This document shows, piece by piece, positions 34,393-42,132 of a DNA stretch of 64,000 nt. Both the position numbers and the translations under genes were made by a program. Under the pieces are notes generated by a model. The model saw only the letters and a program-made list of their open reading frames with translations, was not told where the DNA came from and ran no database searches. The DNA is taken from contig NZ_KB903821.1 of NCBI RefSeq assembly GCF_000379825.1, positions 26,626 to 90,625 of the forward strand, read 5' to 3'. Source of the stretch: Longispora albida DSM 44784. GTDB lineage: Bacteria > Actinomycetota > Actinomycetes > Mycobacteriales > Micromonosporaceae. The first letter of the stretch is position 1. Every line of letters starts with the position of its first letter.

Positions 34393-34465
34393 CTCCCCGG
34401 TGCACTCACGCACCGGGGAGATATGTGAACGTTCGCTTGACAATCTCTTATGACTAAGAAATTAT
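34393..34465 (+). promoter_or_regulatory. Near-consensus promoter and upstream inverted repeats of the 43-aa peptide gene
   Basis: TTGACA (34437-34442), a 17-base spacer and AATTAT (34460-34465) form an almost ideal housekeeping promoter, rare in DNA this GC-rich. Just upstream are the palindrome GAACGTTC (34427-34434) and an 11-bp inverted repeat CTCCCCGGTGC/GCACCGGGGAG (34393-34403, 34410-34420), both placed as operators. The remaining part of the 390-bp gap (34201-34392) shows nothing else. Confidence 0.65.
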
Positions 34466-34519
34466 GCGTGGTGACCTTGATCGCACGTTCCGTCAACGCA
34501 AGAAAAAGGGGGTACAGCA

Positions 34520-34651
34520 GTGCGTTACCTGCTTGCTGCTGTCATGATTGCTGCCGCTCTTCTGGCCGGACCCACAGGTGGCTCCACTGACGCGCCGAAC
34601 GTGGACTGGCCCTGCTGCAACGGCTCGCCCAAGACTCACGTAGTTGGCTGA
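34520..34651 (+). CDS. 43-aa secreted Cys-Cys peptide, candidate signal
   Basis: A tiny precursor starting at GTG 34520, with GGGGG at ribosome-binding distance (34508-34512). It has a classic signal peptide, MRYLLAAVMIAAALLAG, then a polar region GPTGGSTDAPNV and a C-terminal part DWPCCNGSPKTHVVG. The adjacent Cys pair, Trp and Pro resemble small bioactive peptides more than a structural protein. It has a strong promoter of its own and converges on the XRE-TPR regulator gene, whose stop is 21 bases away. Peptide sensed by that regulator (RRNPP-like pairing) is my inference; a short antimicrobial peptide is the alternative. Confidence 0.6.
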   Translation: MRYLLAAVMIAAALLAGPTGGSTDAPNVDWPCCNGSPKTHVVG

Positions 34652-34672
34652 CCAGACCGGCCAGGCCACCCG

Positions 34673-36013
34673 CTAGACCGTCGTGCGGGGCATCGCCTCG
34701 CTGCCCACGGGGGCCACGACGGACGGCGTGGGAATGGATCTCGCACCCAGGCAGTCCGCAAGCTCGCGATACGCGTTCATGGCCTCGTCCCTGCAGCCTG
34801 CGGTGAGTAGCGTCTCCGCCAGTTCTCGCCACAGCCCCGCAGCCCGGCGCTGGCCCGACAACCCTCGGAGCAGGTCAGCCACTGCGGCACAGTCCGAACC
34901 CGCCGCCGGATCCTCCAGGCCAAACCGAGCCTGGGCACGCAGCAGCAGCGCACGGACCAGATCTGTCGGCCGCCCGTCGTATGGCCGCTCGATCATCCGG
35001 CTCGCCAGCTCCAGCGCCTCGGCTGGGCGGCCCTGGAACAGCCGGATCCGGCCCAGCTCAGTCGAATACCTGAGGATCAGGTGTTCGTCACCAGCGCCAA
35101 GCACCAGGTCCTGGAAGGACGCAAGGATCTGCTCGGCCCTTTCCACCTGCGGCGGATCGACGCGCAGGAGCAGCCACGCCAGCACGGCCCGCATCTGCAC
35201 GATGCCGCGATCGTCCATCGTCTCGCCCATCAGGGCCAGCGCCTTCTCTGCCAGCTCAATCGCCAGCTGGCGCTGCCCGCGAGCCTCGGCGACCAGGCTC
35301 GCGTTCCAGTAGGCCGAGCCGCGTGACCGGGGCGACCCGTGCCGCTCCGCCTGGGTAATGACCTTCTCCGCGAGCAGATGCGCCTTGGTCAGGTCACCGC
35401 GCTCCCAGTAACTGCCGACGAGGGTCGAAGCGAGCCGGATCTGGTCCTCAGTACCTTCCAGGCCGAGGTCCCGAACCTCCTGGAGCGCTCGCTCGCCCAG
35501 CTCGATGCTCAGGCCGAGATCGCCAGCCTCCCGGTACAACCAGCACTGCTGGTTGCGCAGGACAAGGAAGCCGGGTGCCTGCACCCGGCCGGCTACGGCC
35601 TCTTCGAGTAGTCCTTCCACGACCTTGATCGCGCCAGTGATGTCGCCCTGAGCCTCCAGCGCCCGGCCGGTGCCCCAGGCCGCCTGGTGGCGGATCTGCG
35701 GGAGGCTGCTCGACGCGAGGGCCTTGAACTGCTGGAGGGCCTCTGTGACCTGGCCGTTGGCCAGGGCGAGCTCGGCGTAGCGGACGGCGAGCTGCTTCTC
35801 CTGAAGCTCAGCGGCGTCCACACCCGTCTCGAGGAACTCGACGGAGGCACCGAGACGCTTGGCCAGCTCTTCGAGCACCTCACGCTCGGGCGTGCGCTTG
35901 TTCGCCTCGATGAGCGAGACGTAGCTGGGCGACACCAGGTCCCGGGCAAGCTCGGTCTGGCTGACACCCTTGGCGACTCGCAGTTGGCGCAGCCGCTCAC
36001 CCACAGAACTCAT
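34673..36013 (-). CDS. XRE-HTH regulator with C-terminal TPR repeats
   Basis: A 446-aa regulator. The N-terminal XRE helix-turn-helix reads VGERLRQLRVAKGVSQTELA, then LVSPSYVSLIEANKRTPERE. Residues ~75-430 are all-helical with TPR-type repeats (VRYAELALANGQVTEALQQF, AWGTGRALEAQGDITGAIKV, VGSYWERGDLTKAHLLAEKV, LIRLFQGRPAEALELASRM-like). This layout is that of peptide-binding RRNPP regulators (PlcR, NprR, AimR), though many actinobacterial XRE-TPR proteins have no known ligand. I chose ATG 36011-36013 (MSSVGERL) for its AAGG ribosome-binding site; an ATG at 36025 adds four residues. Confidence 0.87.
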   Translation of the reverse strand: MSSVGERLRQLRVAKGVSQTELARDLVSPSYVSLIEANKRTPEREVLEELAKRLGASVEFLETGVDAAELQEKQLAVRYAELALANGQVTEALQQFKALASSSLPQIRHQAAWGTGRALEAQGDITGAIKVVEGLLEEAVAGRVQAPGFLVLRNQQCWLYREAGDLGLSIELGERALQEVRDLGLEGTEDQIRLASTLVGSYWERGDLTKAHLLAEKVITQAERHGSPRSRGSAYWNASLVAEARGQRQLAIELAEKALALMGETMDDRGIVQMRAVLAWLLLRVDPPQVERAEQILASFQDLVLGAGDEHLILRYSTELGRIRLFQGRPAEALELASRMIERPYDGRPTDLVRALLLRAQARFGLEDPAAGSDCAAVADLLRGLSGQRRAAGLWRELAETLLTAGCRDEAMNAYRELADCLGARSIPTPSVVAPVGSEAMPRTTV

Positions 36014-36229
36014 TGACGCCTTCATTAACTCGGGATGTTACTGACGGTCGCATCGAAAGTCGAGACTGCGCATATTACATAATCACGCCAGCCGGGCACG
36101 CTTTCCCCGGCTTTGGCAAAGACGTTACCTAATCCGAACGGCTGGTGGTGTCCCCGGTTCTGATCGTCCGCCTCCGGCCGGAGTCATACCGGTATTTACT
36201 GGAAAATGTGCATCGGGTCACAGGGGTTC

Positions 36230-36259
36230 GCCCGGCCCCGTGGAACATCGGGGCCGGGC
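36230..36259 (-). terminator. Terminator hairpin of the pyroglutamyl-peptidase-like gene
   Basis: GCCCGGCCCCG (36230-36240) pairs with CGGGGCCGGGC (36249-36259) around an 8-nt loop, 9 bases past the stop. No T-run is visible. Upstream (36014-36229) is the promoter region of the XRE-TPR gene, AT-rich around 36073-36083. Confidence 0.55.
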
Positions 36260-36268
36260 TCGCCGGAG

Positions 36269-37501
36269 TTACACCGCCGCGCGCAGGATCGCCTCGAGCT
36301 CGGTGACGATCGATGCCCGGCCGGCCTCGAACACCGGGTCGGTCAGGTCCGTGGTGTTGCCGGGGCCGAAGTTCAGGACAGGGGTGTGGACGTGACCACC
36401 CCGGACCGGCGCGCCGAGGGCCTCGCGGAGCAGGCTGGCCCGGTACGCGATCTCGTTGGAGAGGTAGCCGCCCCCGCCGCCCTGGACCGCGACCGAGCCG
36501 GCCGTCGGGCCGTCCGGGCGGAAGACCGGGGCTGACTGGCCGGCCGGGATCTCGTACACCGAAGAATTGATCTTGACGGGGAACGCGCCCTGCGCCGTGC
36601 TCATCGCCTGGACCGGCAGCGAGCTGGGCACGAACTCCGCACCGGGGCCGACGCCGGGGAACACGCGCGGCGCCACAGCGGACCCGCCGCCCCAGATGTT
36701 GTTGTTGTCGCCGATCGAGCTGACCGAGCGGCGGCGGCCGTTGTGGACCTCCAGGTCGAACTGGCCGGGGCGGCCCTGGCTGACCGTGGCCACGATGTCG
36801 GCCAGCTGCGCGCCGGCCGCGAGGTGCGGGGTGAAGGCGCGTTCGACCATCCCGGCGTCGAAGTCGGCGTAGCGGACCGGGAAGATCGCCGCCTGGATCT
36901 GCACGAGCTGGCCGCCGACCGTGATCACCCGGCCGTCGAGCGCGAGCACGCCAGCCCCGGACGGGTTGGCCCGGCGGATCTCGCTGTCGAGCTGGAACGG
37001 GTCAAAACCGGATACGAACAGCCTCCGGACGCCGGGCATGGGGGCGAACTCGCTACTCGTGATGCCGCGCGAGGCGTGTTCCAGCTCACGTTCGACGGCA
37101 GCCTTGTCCACTGTGGCCGGTGCGCGCCACTGGCGGATCGTCCCGGTCATGCTGAGGCGGGCCCAGTAGAGCGGGCGGTCGTCGCCCCGGGCGGCCACCG
37201 CCGCCTCCCAGAGGTGCCTGCCGTGCGCCCTGGCGAGCGTCGCCGCCACGTGGGTGCTGGGGGCGTGGCAGAGGGAGCGCTGGAACGCGTGCACGATGTG
37301 ATTCAGCCCACCCGAGCGGATCAGGCGGGCGGCGACGGGCTCGGGGTCGGCGCCGATCGCCTTCGCCAGGCGCTGCTCCTCGACGGTGAGCTGGGCCGAC
37401 GGGTCCGAACAGGACGGAGCCGCCGATGCCGAGGTGCCGGGGACCACGATGACGGTGGCGGCCAGGAGCGCGCCGAGAGTTTTCCGCAGGGTTTTCCGCA
37501 T
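36269..37501 (-). CDS. Secreted pyroglutamyl-peptidase-I-like protein, Cys replaced by Ser
   Basis: A 410-aa exported protein: signal peptide MRKTLRKTLGALLAATVIVV ending at SASAAP, a ~150-residue N-terminal region without assignment, then a peptidase C15-like domain. Signature blocks are RLFVSGFDPF (TGFDPF in the family), ANPSG, the LEVHNGRR block holding the Glu of the triad, GGYLSNEIAYRASLL where the family has a catalytic Cys before Asn (VCN), and GGHVHTPV with the His. The nucleophile position is therefore Ser. It could still hydrolyse pyroglutamyl peptides with Ser, have a changed reaction, or only bind. The ATG at 37499-37501 starts the signal peptide. Confidence 0.78.
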   Translation of the reverse strand: MRKTLRKTLGALLAATVIVVPGTSASAAPSCSDPSAQLTVEEQRLAKAIGADPEPVAARLIRSGGLNHIVHAFQRSLCHAPSTHVAATLARAHGRHLWEAAVAARGDDRPLYWARLSMTGTIRQWRAPATVDKAAVERELEHASRGITSSEFAPMPGVRRLFVSGFDPFQLDSEIRRANPSGAGVLALDGRVITVGGQLVQIQAAIFPVRYADFDAGMVERAFTPHLAAGAQLADIVATVSQGRPGQFDLEVHNGRRRSVSSIGDNNNIWGGGSAVAPRVFPGVGPGAEFVPSSLPVQAMSTAQGAFPVKINSSVYEIPAGQSAPVFRPDGPTAGSVAVQGGGGGYLSNEIAYRASLLREALGAPVRGGHVHTPVLNFGPGNTTDLTDPVFEAGRASIVTELEAILRAAV

Positions 37502-37606
37502 GGCCCGAATCCTCAGTGACATATCACGACACGTCAATACGGTGAGCGCCGTCTCGTGTCATTAACCGGCCAGACGTTCGTCGATCGCGCGAAGTACGAT
37601 CCCCGG

Positions 37607-38620
37607 ATGCTGAATTCGGGGGCGATCACTGGACTGCGCCGCACTCTCCGCCCAGAAGAGTGCCTGTTCATCGGTTTCGGCGTCCTGCTGGTCTTCCTGA
37701 TGGTCTATACCGGTCACGGTTACGCCACGCTTCTCGGGCTGGTGAGCGACGTCCGGCCGGCCGCGATCGTGCTCGGCATGTGCCTGCTGATCTACGGCCG
37801 GGCCTGCTGGCGGGCCAAGGACCTGCGGGGCAAGGAGCGGGCCAGGGCCGGGCTGGTCACCCTCGGGCGCACGCTGCGCGAGTTCAGCCCGCTGTTCGCG
37901 TGCATGGCGATCTACGAGGCCCTGCACGACCTGACCCCGGTGCTCCGGCCGGAGGTCGTCGACCAGTGGCTGATCGACATCGACCACGCGGTGTTCGGGG
38001 TGGACGTGAGCCGCTGGCTCAACGACCACATCGGCTCGCCGCTGATGACCCAGTTCATGACGCTGTGCTACGTGAGCTACGCGTTCGCGCCGCCGATCTA
38101 CGCCGGGCTCCAGTACCTGCGGGGGCGGATGCGGGAGTTCCGGGACTTCTCGCTGGCGATCGCGATCACCGCGTTCATCGGGTACTGCGGGTACCTGCTG
38201 GTGCCTGCGGTCGGGCCTTACATCTTCCAGGCCGACCTGTACCCGGACCCGCTGCCGAACTGGGGGCACGGCGGGCTGATGGACACCCTGAACAAGATGA
38301 AGGGCAGCGCGCGGGACGCCTTCCCGAGCCTGCACACCGCCATGACGACCGTGGTACTCGGGCTGATGTGGCGCGACGCGCGCCGGCTGTTCTGGACGTA
38401 CCTGCCGATCGCGCTCGGGCTCTACGTCTCCACCATGTACCTGCGCGTGCACTACGCCGTCGACGTGGCCGCTGGCTTCGCGACCGCCGCCCTGGCCCTC
38501 TTCCTCACCAGCCGCATCAACAAGTGGTGGTACGCGGCCGGCGGGAAGGCCGCTGCGGCGCTCATCCCGGGGCAGCGCAGGCCTGCCGAGGACACGGAGA
38601 TCGCCCGCACGACGCGGTAG
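37607..38620 (+). CDS. PAP2-family membrane phosphatase/transferase
   Basis: A 337-aa protein with about 6-7 membrane segments. The PAP2 signatures are DAFPSLHTAMTTVVLGLMW (Ser-Leu-His block) and YLRVHYAVDVAAGFATAAL (His-Asp block). It resembles actinobacterial inositol phosphorylceramide synthase-like proteins, so it probably acts on a phospholipid or polyprenyl phosphate at the membrane. The start is uncertain: ATG 37607 has no Shine-Dalgarno but TACGAT at 37594-37599, fitting leaderless expression; a GTG at 37556 would add 17 residues. Confidence 0.85.
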   Translation: MLNSGAITGLRRTLRPEECLFIGFGVLLVFLMVYTGHGYATLLGLVSDVRPAAIVLGMCLLIYGRACWRAKDLRGKERARAGLVTLGRTLREFSPLFACMAIYEALHDLTPVLRPEVVDQWLIDIDHAVFGVDVSRWLNDHIGSPLMTQFMTLCYVSYAFAPPIYAGLQYLRGRMREFRDFSLAIAITAFIGYCGYLLVPAVGPYIFQADLYPDPLPNWGHGGLMDTLNKMKGSARDAFPSLHTAMTTVVLGLMWRDARRLFWTYLPIALGLYVSTMYLRVHYAVDVAAGFATAALALFLTSRINKWWYAAGGKAAAALIPGQRRPAEDTEIARTTR

Positions 38621-38638
38621 GCGGGAAGCGGTAGTGCA

Positions 38639-38994
38639 ATGACGGGAACTGATACGAAAACGCGCGTCGCGCTCCGCGCCGGGATGATCGGGCTGGCGGA
38701 GGCTGGCATGCGGTTCCTGCCGGCCTGATCGCCGCTGCCACAGCCCGGCTGGGCGCCAGCGGCGGCCCGGTCGCGCCGAGGCTCGCGACGGTGCCCGGTG
38801 TGCTCATCGGGCTCGTGTCCATCGCGATCTTCGCAGGCACGGTCTGGGCCTGCCCCGAAGGACTTCCGCGCTACGCGGCGTTCCTCGGGCTGCCGTCGGT
38901 GGTGTGGTGCGCGCTGTGGCTGCTGCGGGTCCAGCGGCCGGGACTGTTCGCGCTGCTGGGCGCGGCCGGGGCGCTCACGGCGTTCCTGCCGTAA
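38639..38994 (+). pseudogene. Frameshifted small membrane protein
   Basis: ATG 38639 opens a short frame (MTGTDTKTRVALRAGMIGLA, then EAGMRFLPA-stop) ending at 38728. A frame shift near there continues in another phase as GLIAAATARLGASGGPVAPR and then two hydrophobic segments (VPGVLIGLVSIAIFAGTVWA and the region to 38994). The joined product would be a single ~118-aa membrane protein. Alternatively GTG 38791 begins a separate 67-aa membrane protein. A sequencing error cannot be excluded. Codon usage is GC3-rich in both parts. Confidence 0.45.
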
Positions 38995-39020
38995 CTCCCC
39001 CGGACTCCCCCAGAACGGAG

Positions 39021-39057
39021 GCAGCTACCGCGTCCGGGCTGGAGACGCGGTAGCTGC
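39021..39057. terminator. Bidirectional terminator before the SARP gene
   Basis: GCAGCTACCGCGTC (39021-39034) pairs perfectly with GACGCGGTAGCTGC (39044-39057), 9-nt loop. It separates the convergent PAP2/membrane-protein unit and the SARP unit. Confidence 0.75.
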
Positions 39058-39113
39058 GTGAGAGGGTGCCTGGCGGCCGGGCGCCGCGGGACCTGCGAGA
39101 CCCTGCCGCCTGC

Positions 39114-39896
39114 TCACCTGCCCAGGGCCACGACCTCGTGGCGGCGCTGGGCCGGCACCAGCCCCGTGCTGCCACCGGACAGGATCGCCCGGTACGCCTC
39201 GGACAGTGCCCGGCCCGGGTCGATGCCCAGCTCCTCGGCGAGCACCCGGCGGCCGTCCTGGTACACACCCAGGGCGTCGGCCTGCCGGTCGGAATCGCAG
39301 AGCGCCCGCATCAGCTGGATCCGCAGGCCCTCGTGCAGTGGCCGCTCGGCGACCAGGCCGGTGAGCTCGGACAGCAGCTGCACGTGCCTGCCGAGGGCCA
39401 GGTCGGCCTCGATCCGGCACTCGAGGGCGACCATCCGGGCCTCCTCCAGCCGGTACGACTGGGTGTCGGCCAGGAACTCTGTCACGTTGGCCAGCGCGGG
39501 GCCGCGCCACAGCTCCAGAGCCGCCCCGAGCTGGCGGGCGGCCTCCGCGTACCTGCCGAGCCGCAGGGCCTCGCGGCCCGCCCGGCTCAGCCGGTCGAAT
39601 TCCTCGCTGTCGAGCTCACCCGGCTTGATCCTTATCAGGTATCCGGGCCTGCGACGGACAATGTTCACCCCGTCGCCCAGATATTTTCTCAACCGTGAAA
39701 CGTAGGTGTACAACTGCGCGTTGAATGTCGCCGGTGGATTCTCTCCCCACAGCAGAGCGCACAGGTGAGAATCGGAAAGCATGCGCCCGCCTGCCAGTAG
39801 CAGCGCGGCGAGCACCGTGCGCTGCTTGGAGCCGTCGAGCGGAATCTCCTCGCCGTTGTTCCAGACCTCCACCGGCCCGAGGATACGAAAATCCAT
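39114..39896 (-). CDS. SARP-family transcriptional activator
   Basis: A 260-aa activator of the Streptomyces antibiotic regulatory protein type. Residues 1-~95 are the OmpR-like DNA-binding domain (MDFRILGPVEVWNNGEEIPL, VLAALLLAGGRMLSDSHLCA, YTYVSRLRKYLGDGVNIV). Residues ~100-245 are the BTAD helical domain (EEFDRLSRAGREALRLGRYA, ELTGLVAERPLHEGLRIQLM, DRQADALGVYQDGRRVLAEE). The start at 39894-39896 matches the family and has GGGTGG upstream; an ATG at 39941 that overlaps the stop of the peptide gene (TGATG) could add 15 residues. SARPs switch on secondary-metabolite genes; no PKS/NRPS is in this window. Confidence 0.9.
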   Translation of the reverse strand: MDFRILGPVEVWNNGEEIPLDGSKQRTVLAALLLAGGRMLSDSHLCALLWGENPPATFNAQLYTYVSRLRKYLGDGVNIVRRRPGYLIRIKPGELDSEEFDRLSRAGREALRLGRYAEAARQLGAALELWRGPALANVTEFLADTQSYRLEEARMVALECRIEADLALGRHVQLLSELTGLVAERPLHEGLRIQLMRALCDSDRQADALGVYQDGRRVLAEELGIDPGRALSEAYRAILSGGSTGLVPAQRRHEVVALGR

Positions 39897-39940
39897 CGTT
39901 GTGCCACCCTGCCTCGTAGACGCGGTAGGAACGGGGGACA

Positions 39941-40102
39941 TCACAGCGTGGCTGACTGGGCCTCGATCACGTCCCAGCCGAATCCTGCCTGCACAGACGG
40001 CCTTTCGTCCCAGCCGAAACCGTCACTGCTCGCCGCTGTGAAGCCTGCGGCCGCCGCCATCACGATGGCGAACATGATCGCGACCCTACTGATCTTGCGC
40101 AT
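39941..40102 (-). CDS. 53-aa secreted peptide with GFGWD repeats, upstream of SARP
   Basis: A short precursor beginning at ATG 40100-40102, with GGAGGG 12 bases upstream. The signal peptide is MRKISRVAIMFAIVMAAAAG, with probable cleavage after FTAAS. The remaining ~28 residues contain GFGWD twice (residues 28-32 and 40-44), 12 residues apart: SDGFGWDERPSVQA, then GFGWDVIEAQSATL. The DNA repeat is exact for 13 bases (39970-39982 and 40006-40018). Its stop overlaps an in-frame ATG of the SARP gene, so the two are co-expressed. A tandem-repeat pheromone or a RiPP-like precursor are both possible. It is not a known family to me. Confidence 0.68.
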   Translation of the reverse strand: MRKISRVAIMFAIVMAAAAGFTAASSDGFGWDERPSVQAGFGWDVIEAQSATL

Positions 40103-40170
40103 TGTTGCATTCCCTCCTCATGCAAGTTTTCAGCATCGTCACTCTTATTCGTACAGTGAAATACGCGTGA

Positions 40171-40274
40171 GGTCACTACCTGGCGAGTGGCAGCAACCTG
40201 CGTTTGCAGGCAGTTGTCAGCCGGGCGGGGGCTGGCAGGTTGCTGCCATTACCGGAACGAGGCAGGAAGTGACC
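40171..40274 (-). promoter_or_regulatory. Nested inverted repeats upstream of the peptide-SARP operon
   Basis: The outer arms GGTCACTACCT (40171-40181) and AGGAAGTGACC (40264-40274) match at 10 of 11 positions. Inside them TGGCAGCAACCTGC (40188-40201) pairs perfectly with 40235-40248. A competing small stem, CCTGC-GTTT-GCAGG (40197-40210), shares bases with the inner arm. The remainder of the 321-bp gap (40103-40423) shows no gene; base composition is lower in GC than the neighbours. It could be an operator cluster or an RNA switch of the leader. Confidence 0.5.
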
Positions 40275-40423
40275 ACTTTCCTTACGTCACATTCGCCAGC
40301 GACAATACAACGAGTCGGCAAACTGACGATGACGTACGACGAAAAAAGAGCTTCGAAATTCACCCTGTGGTGTAAGGGTTCCGACACCGGCCAGCCACGG
40401 GACACCGGAAGCGTGGTGCGCGC

Positions 40424-40693
40424 ATGTTCCTCGTCGTGATCGTGGTCGGGACGCCCGGCCAGACCCTGTGCACGGGTGCGCTGGACGGCGCGCTGCGCGC
40501 CAGTACGGCGGGTTCCGACCGGGTCGAGCACAGCTACCTGGACACCAGGCCGGACCGGGCGGCCTTCTCGCTCTACATCACGGCCACCGACCACTGGTCA
40601 GCCACGATGCTGGCCCACCAGCTGATCCGCCGGACGATGGCCACGCTGCCGGGCGGGCCGCAGTGGTGCGTGCTGTCGAGCAGCACCCTCTGA
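40424..40693 (+). CDS. Small protein of unknown function
   Basis: An 89-aa protein I do not recognise. It begins with a hydrophobic strand MFLVVIVVGTPGQTLCTGAL and alternates predicted strands and helices (SYLDTRPDRAAFSLYITATD, then TMLAHQLIRRTMATLP). Third codon positions are almost all G or C, as in real genes here. The ATG at 40424 lacks a clear ribosome-binding site. It converges on the LuxR-type gene (16-base gap) and is divergent from the peptide-SARP operon. Confidence 0.65.
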   Translation: MFLVVIVVGTPGQTLCTGALDGALRASTAGSDRVEHSYLDTRPDRAAFSLYITATDHWSATMLAHQLIRRTMATLPGGPQWCVLSSSTL

Positions 40694-40709
40694 GGCAGTA
40701 CACCAGCAC

Positions 40710-41708
40710 TCAGGACATCTCCTCCGGCCTGATCCAGCCACGGGCCGCCGACAACGCCCCCGCCTGGAACCGGCTGCGCGCGCCGAGCCGCTGCATGAGG
40801 TCTGCGGTGATCCGCCGGGCGGTACGGACGGACACGCCGAGCTGCCGGGCGATCACCTCGTCGGTGTGCCCGTCCCCCAGCAGCTTGAGCACGTTCTCCT
40901 CCTGTGTGGACAGTCCCCTGTCGTCCCGCACGGGGCTGGACCCCAGTGGCAGCGCGGTGTTCCACACGGTCGTGAACAGGGCGACGAGCGCGGTGACGAT
41001 CCCCTGGCCGGACAGCAGGAGCGCGCCGCTGTTGCTCTCGCTGTCGACGGGCACGAGTGCCAGCTCCCGGTCGACGATCAGCATCCGCAGCGGCAGCGTG
41101 GGGGCCGTGCGGACCTCGCTGCCCAGCTCGCGGAGCCACTTCGCGTACGCCATCGTCGGCGGATCGTTGCGGACACTGTCGAGGTACACGGTGCGCAGCC
41201 GGACGCCTCGGGAGATCGCGTCGGCGTCGAGCTGCCTGCTGGCCTCCAGGCTGGCCGCCGACTGGGCCCCGCCGGGCATCAGCGAGCACGCCTCCCAGCG
41301 GCAGGACGAGGCCAGCTCGACGAGCCGGTCACGGACCGCGTCGATGCCGATCAGCCGCTCGACCTCCGGGTCCTCCATCTTCGGCCGCAGCTCGGCGTGA
41401 CTGGCCAGCAGCCGGGCCACGGCCGCGCGGCTCTCCTCGATCTCCAGGTGCCTGCGGGCCAGCTCGGTCTGCTCCCTGGCCAGCAGCGCGGCCAGGCCGA
41501 CCTCCGGGCTGACCGGGCGGATCGCTTCCGGATCCTCCCAGGACATCCGGAGCAGCTGGAGCCGGGCGAGGTCGTCGAGGGCAGCGCGGACGGCGGCCTC
41601 GTCGGCGCCGAGCTGCCCGACGATGTCGGACAGGCCGGAGTCGGGCCTTCTGAGAAGTGCCAGATATACGGACTCGGCTAGGCGATCGAGCCCCAGGGCT
41701 TTGAGCAT
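40710..41708 (-). CDS. LuxR-type regulator with TrmB-like N-terminus
   Basis: A 332-aa one-component regulator. The N-terminus (1-~70) is a winged-helix TrmB-like module (LGLDRLAESVYLALLRRPDS, then DEAAVRAALDDLARLQLLRM). A helical linker and a PLD-like middle domain follow. The C-terminal LuxR HTH reads LSTQEENVLKLLGDGHTDEV, then IARQLGVSVRTARRITADLM. There is no receiver domain. The ATG at 41706-41708 has GGGGGAA upstream. Such genes often lie in actinomycete metabolite clusters; the ligand is unknown. Confidence 0.88.
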   Translation of the reverse strand: MLKALGLDRLAESVYLALLRRPDSGLSDIVGQLGADEAAVRAALDDLARLQLLRMSWEDPEAIRPVSPEVGLAALLAREQTELARRHLEIEESRAAVARLLASHAELRPKMEDPEVERLIGIDAVRDRLVELASSCRWEACSLMPGGAQSAASLEASRQLDADAISRGVRLRTVYLDSVRNDPPTMAYAKWLRELGSEVRTAPTLPLRMLIVDRELALVPVDSESNSGALLLSGQGIVTALVALFTTVWNTALPLGSSPVRDDRGLSTQEENVLKLLGDGHTDEVIARQLGVSVRTARRITADLMQRLGARSRFQAGALSAARGWIRPEEMS

Positions 41709-42132
41709 CGTTCCCCCGGTCACACATCGACACATGTCGCAGGTTGGACGGGACAGACTTTAGCCCAGCCATGCCAGCAATCAGGCCATGAAACGACAGC
41801 GTAGGGGCAACTTCGCGCGGCTTCCGGCCGAACTCCCGAGGGACAACCGGCGGGTAACAAGCCGGGCGTAACATGAAACGAATTCTCTATACGGGACTTT
41901 GCGCAGCACAAGGGCCAGATGAGCCACTGTGGACTTTCGCAGGGCGGACCGGGAGGCATCCGCTGTCATCACGGATTAACGCCAGCCTCACTGAATAGCT
42001 GGTAAAGGTGACGGAATTCCGACAGCCTCGCAGCTCAGGGCGCGGAGTCTCCGCCAATATGACGACAAAATTTGACAAGCCATAGCCCACGGGTCCACTG
42101 TGGCCGGTCGCACCCGGATAGGCTCTCCGGCC
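41709..42132. other. Gene-poor gap with one possible short ORF
   Basis: This 424-bp gap between the LuxR gene and the thioesterase gene is lower in GC than its surroundings. It contains a possible 41-codon plus-strand frame at 41873-41998 (begins MKRILYTGLCAAQG, has PLWTFAGRTGRHP) without a ribosome-binding site, and a possible 63-codon minus-strand frame at 41781-41972. Neither is supported by codon bias. TAGGCT at 42119-42124 is a -10 candidate for the thioesterase gene. Confidence 0.4.

Noticed and set aside
34673..36013. A toxin-antitoxin reading of the XRE protein and the 43-aa peptide
   Set aside because: The small product carries an export signal and converges on the regulator; the regulator is far too long for an antitoxin.
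41873..41998. 41-codon frame starting MKRILYTGL
   Set aside because: It has no ribosome-binding site, signal peptide or codon bias. It is kept only as a remark in the gap description.
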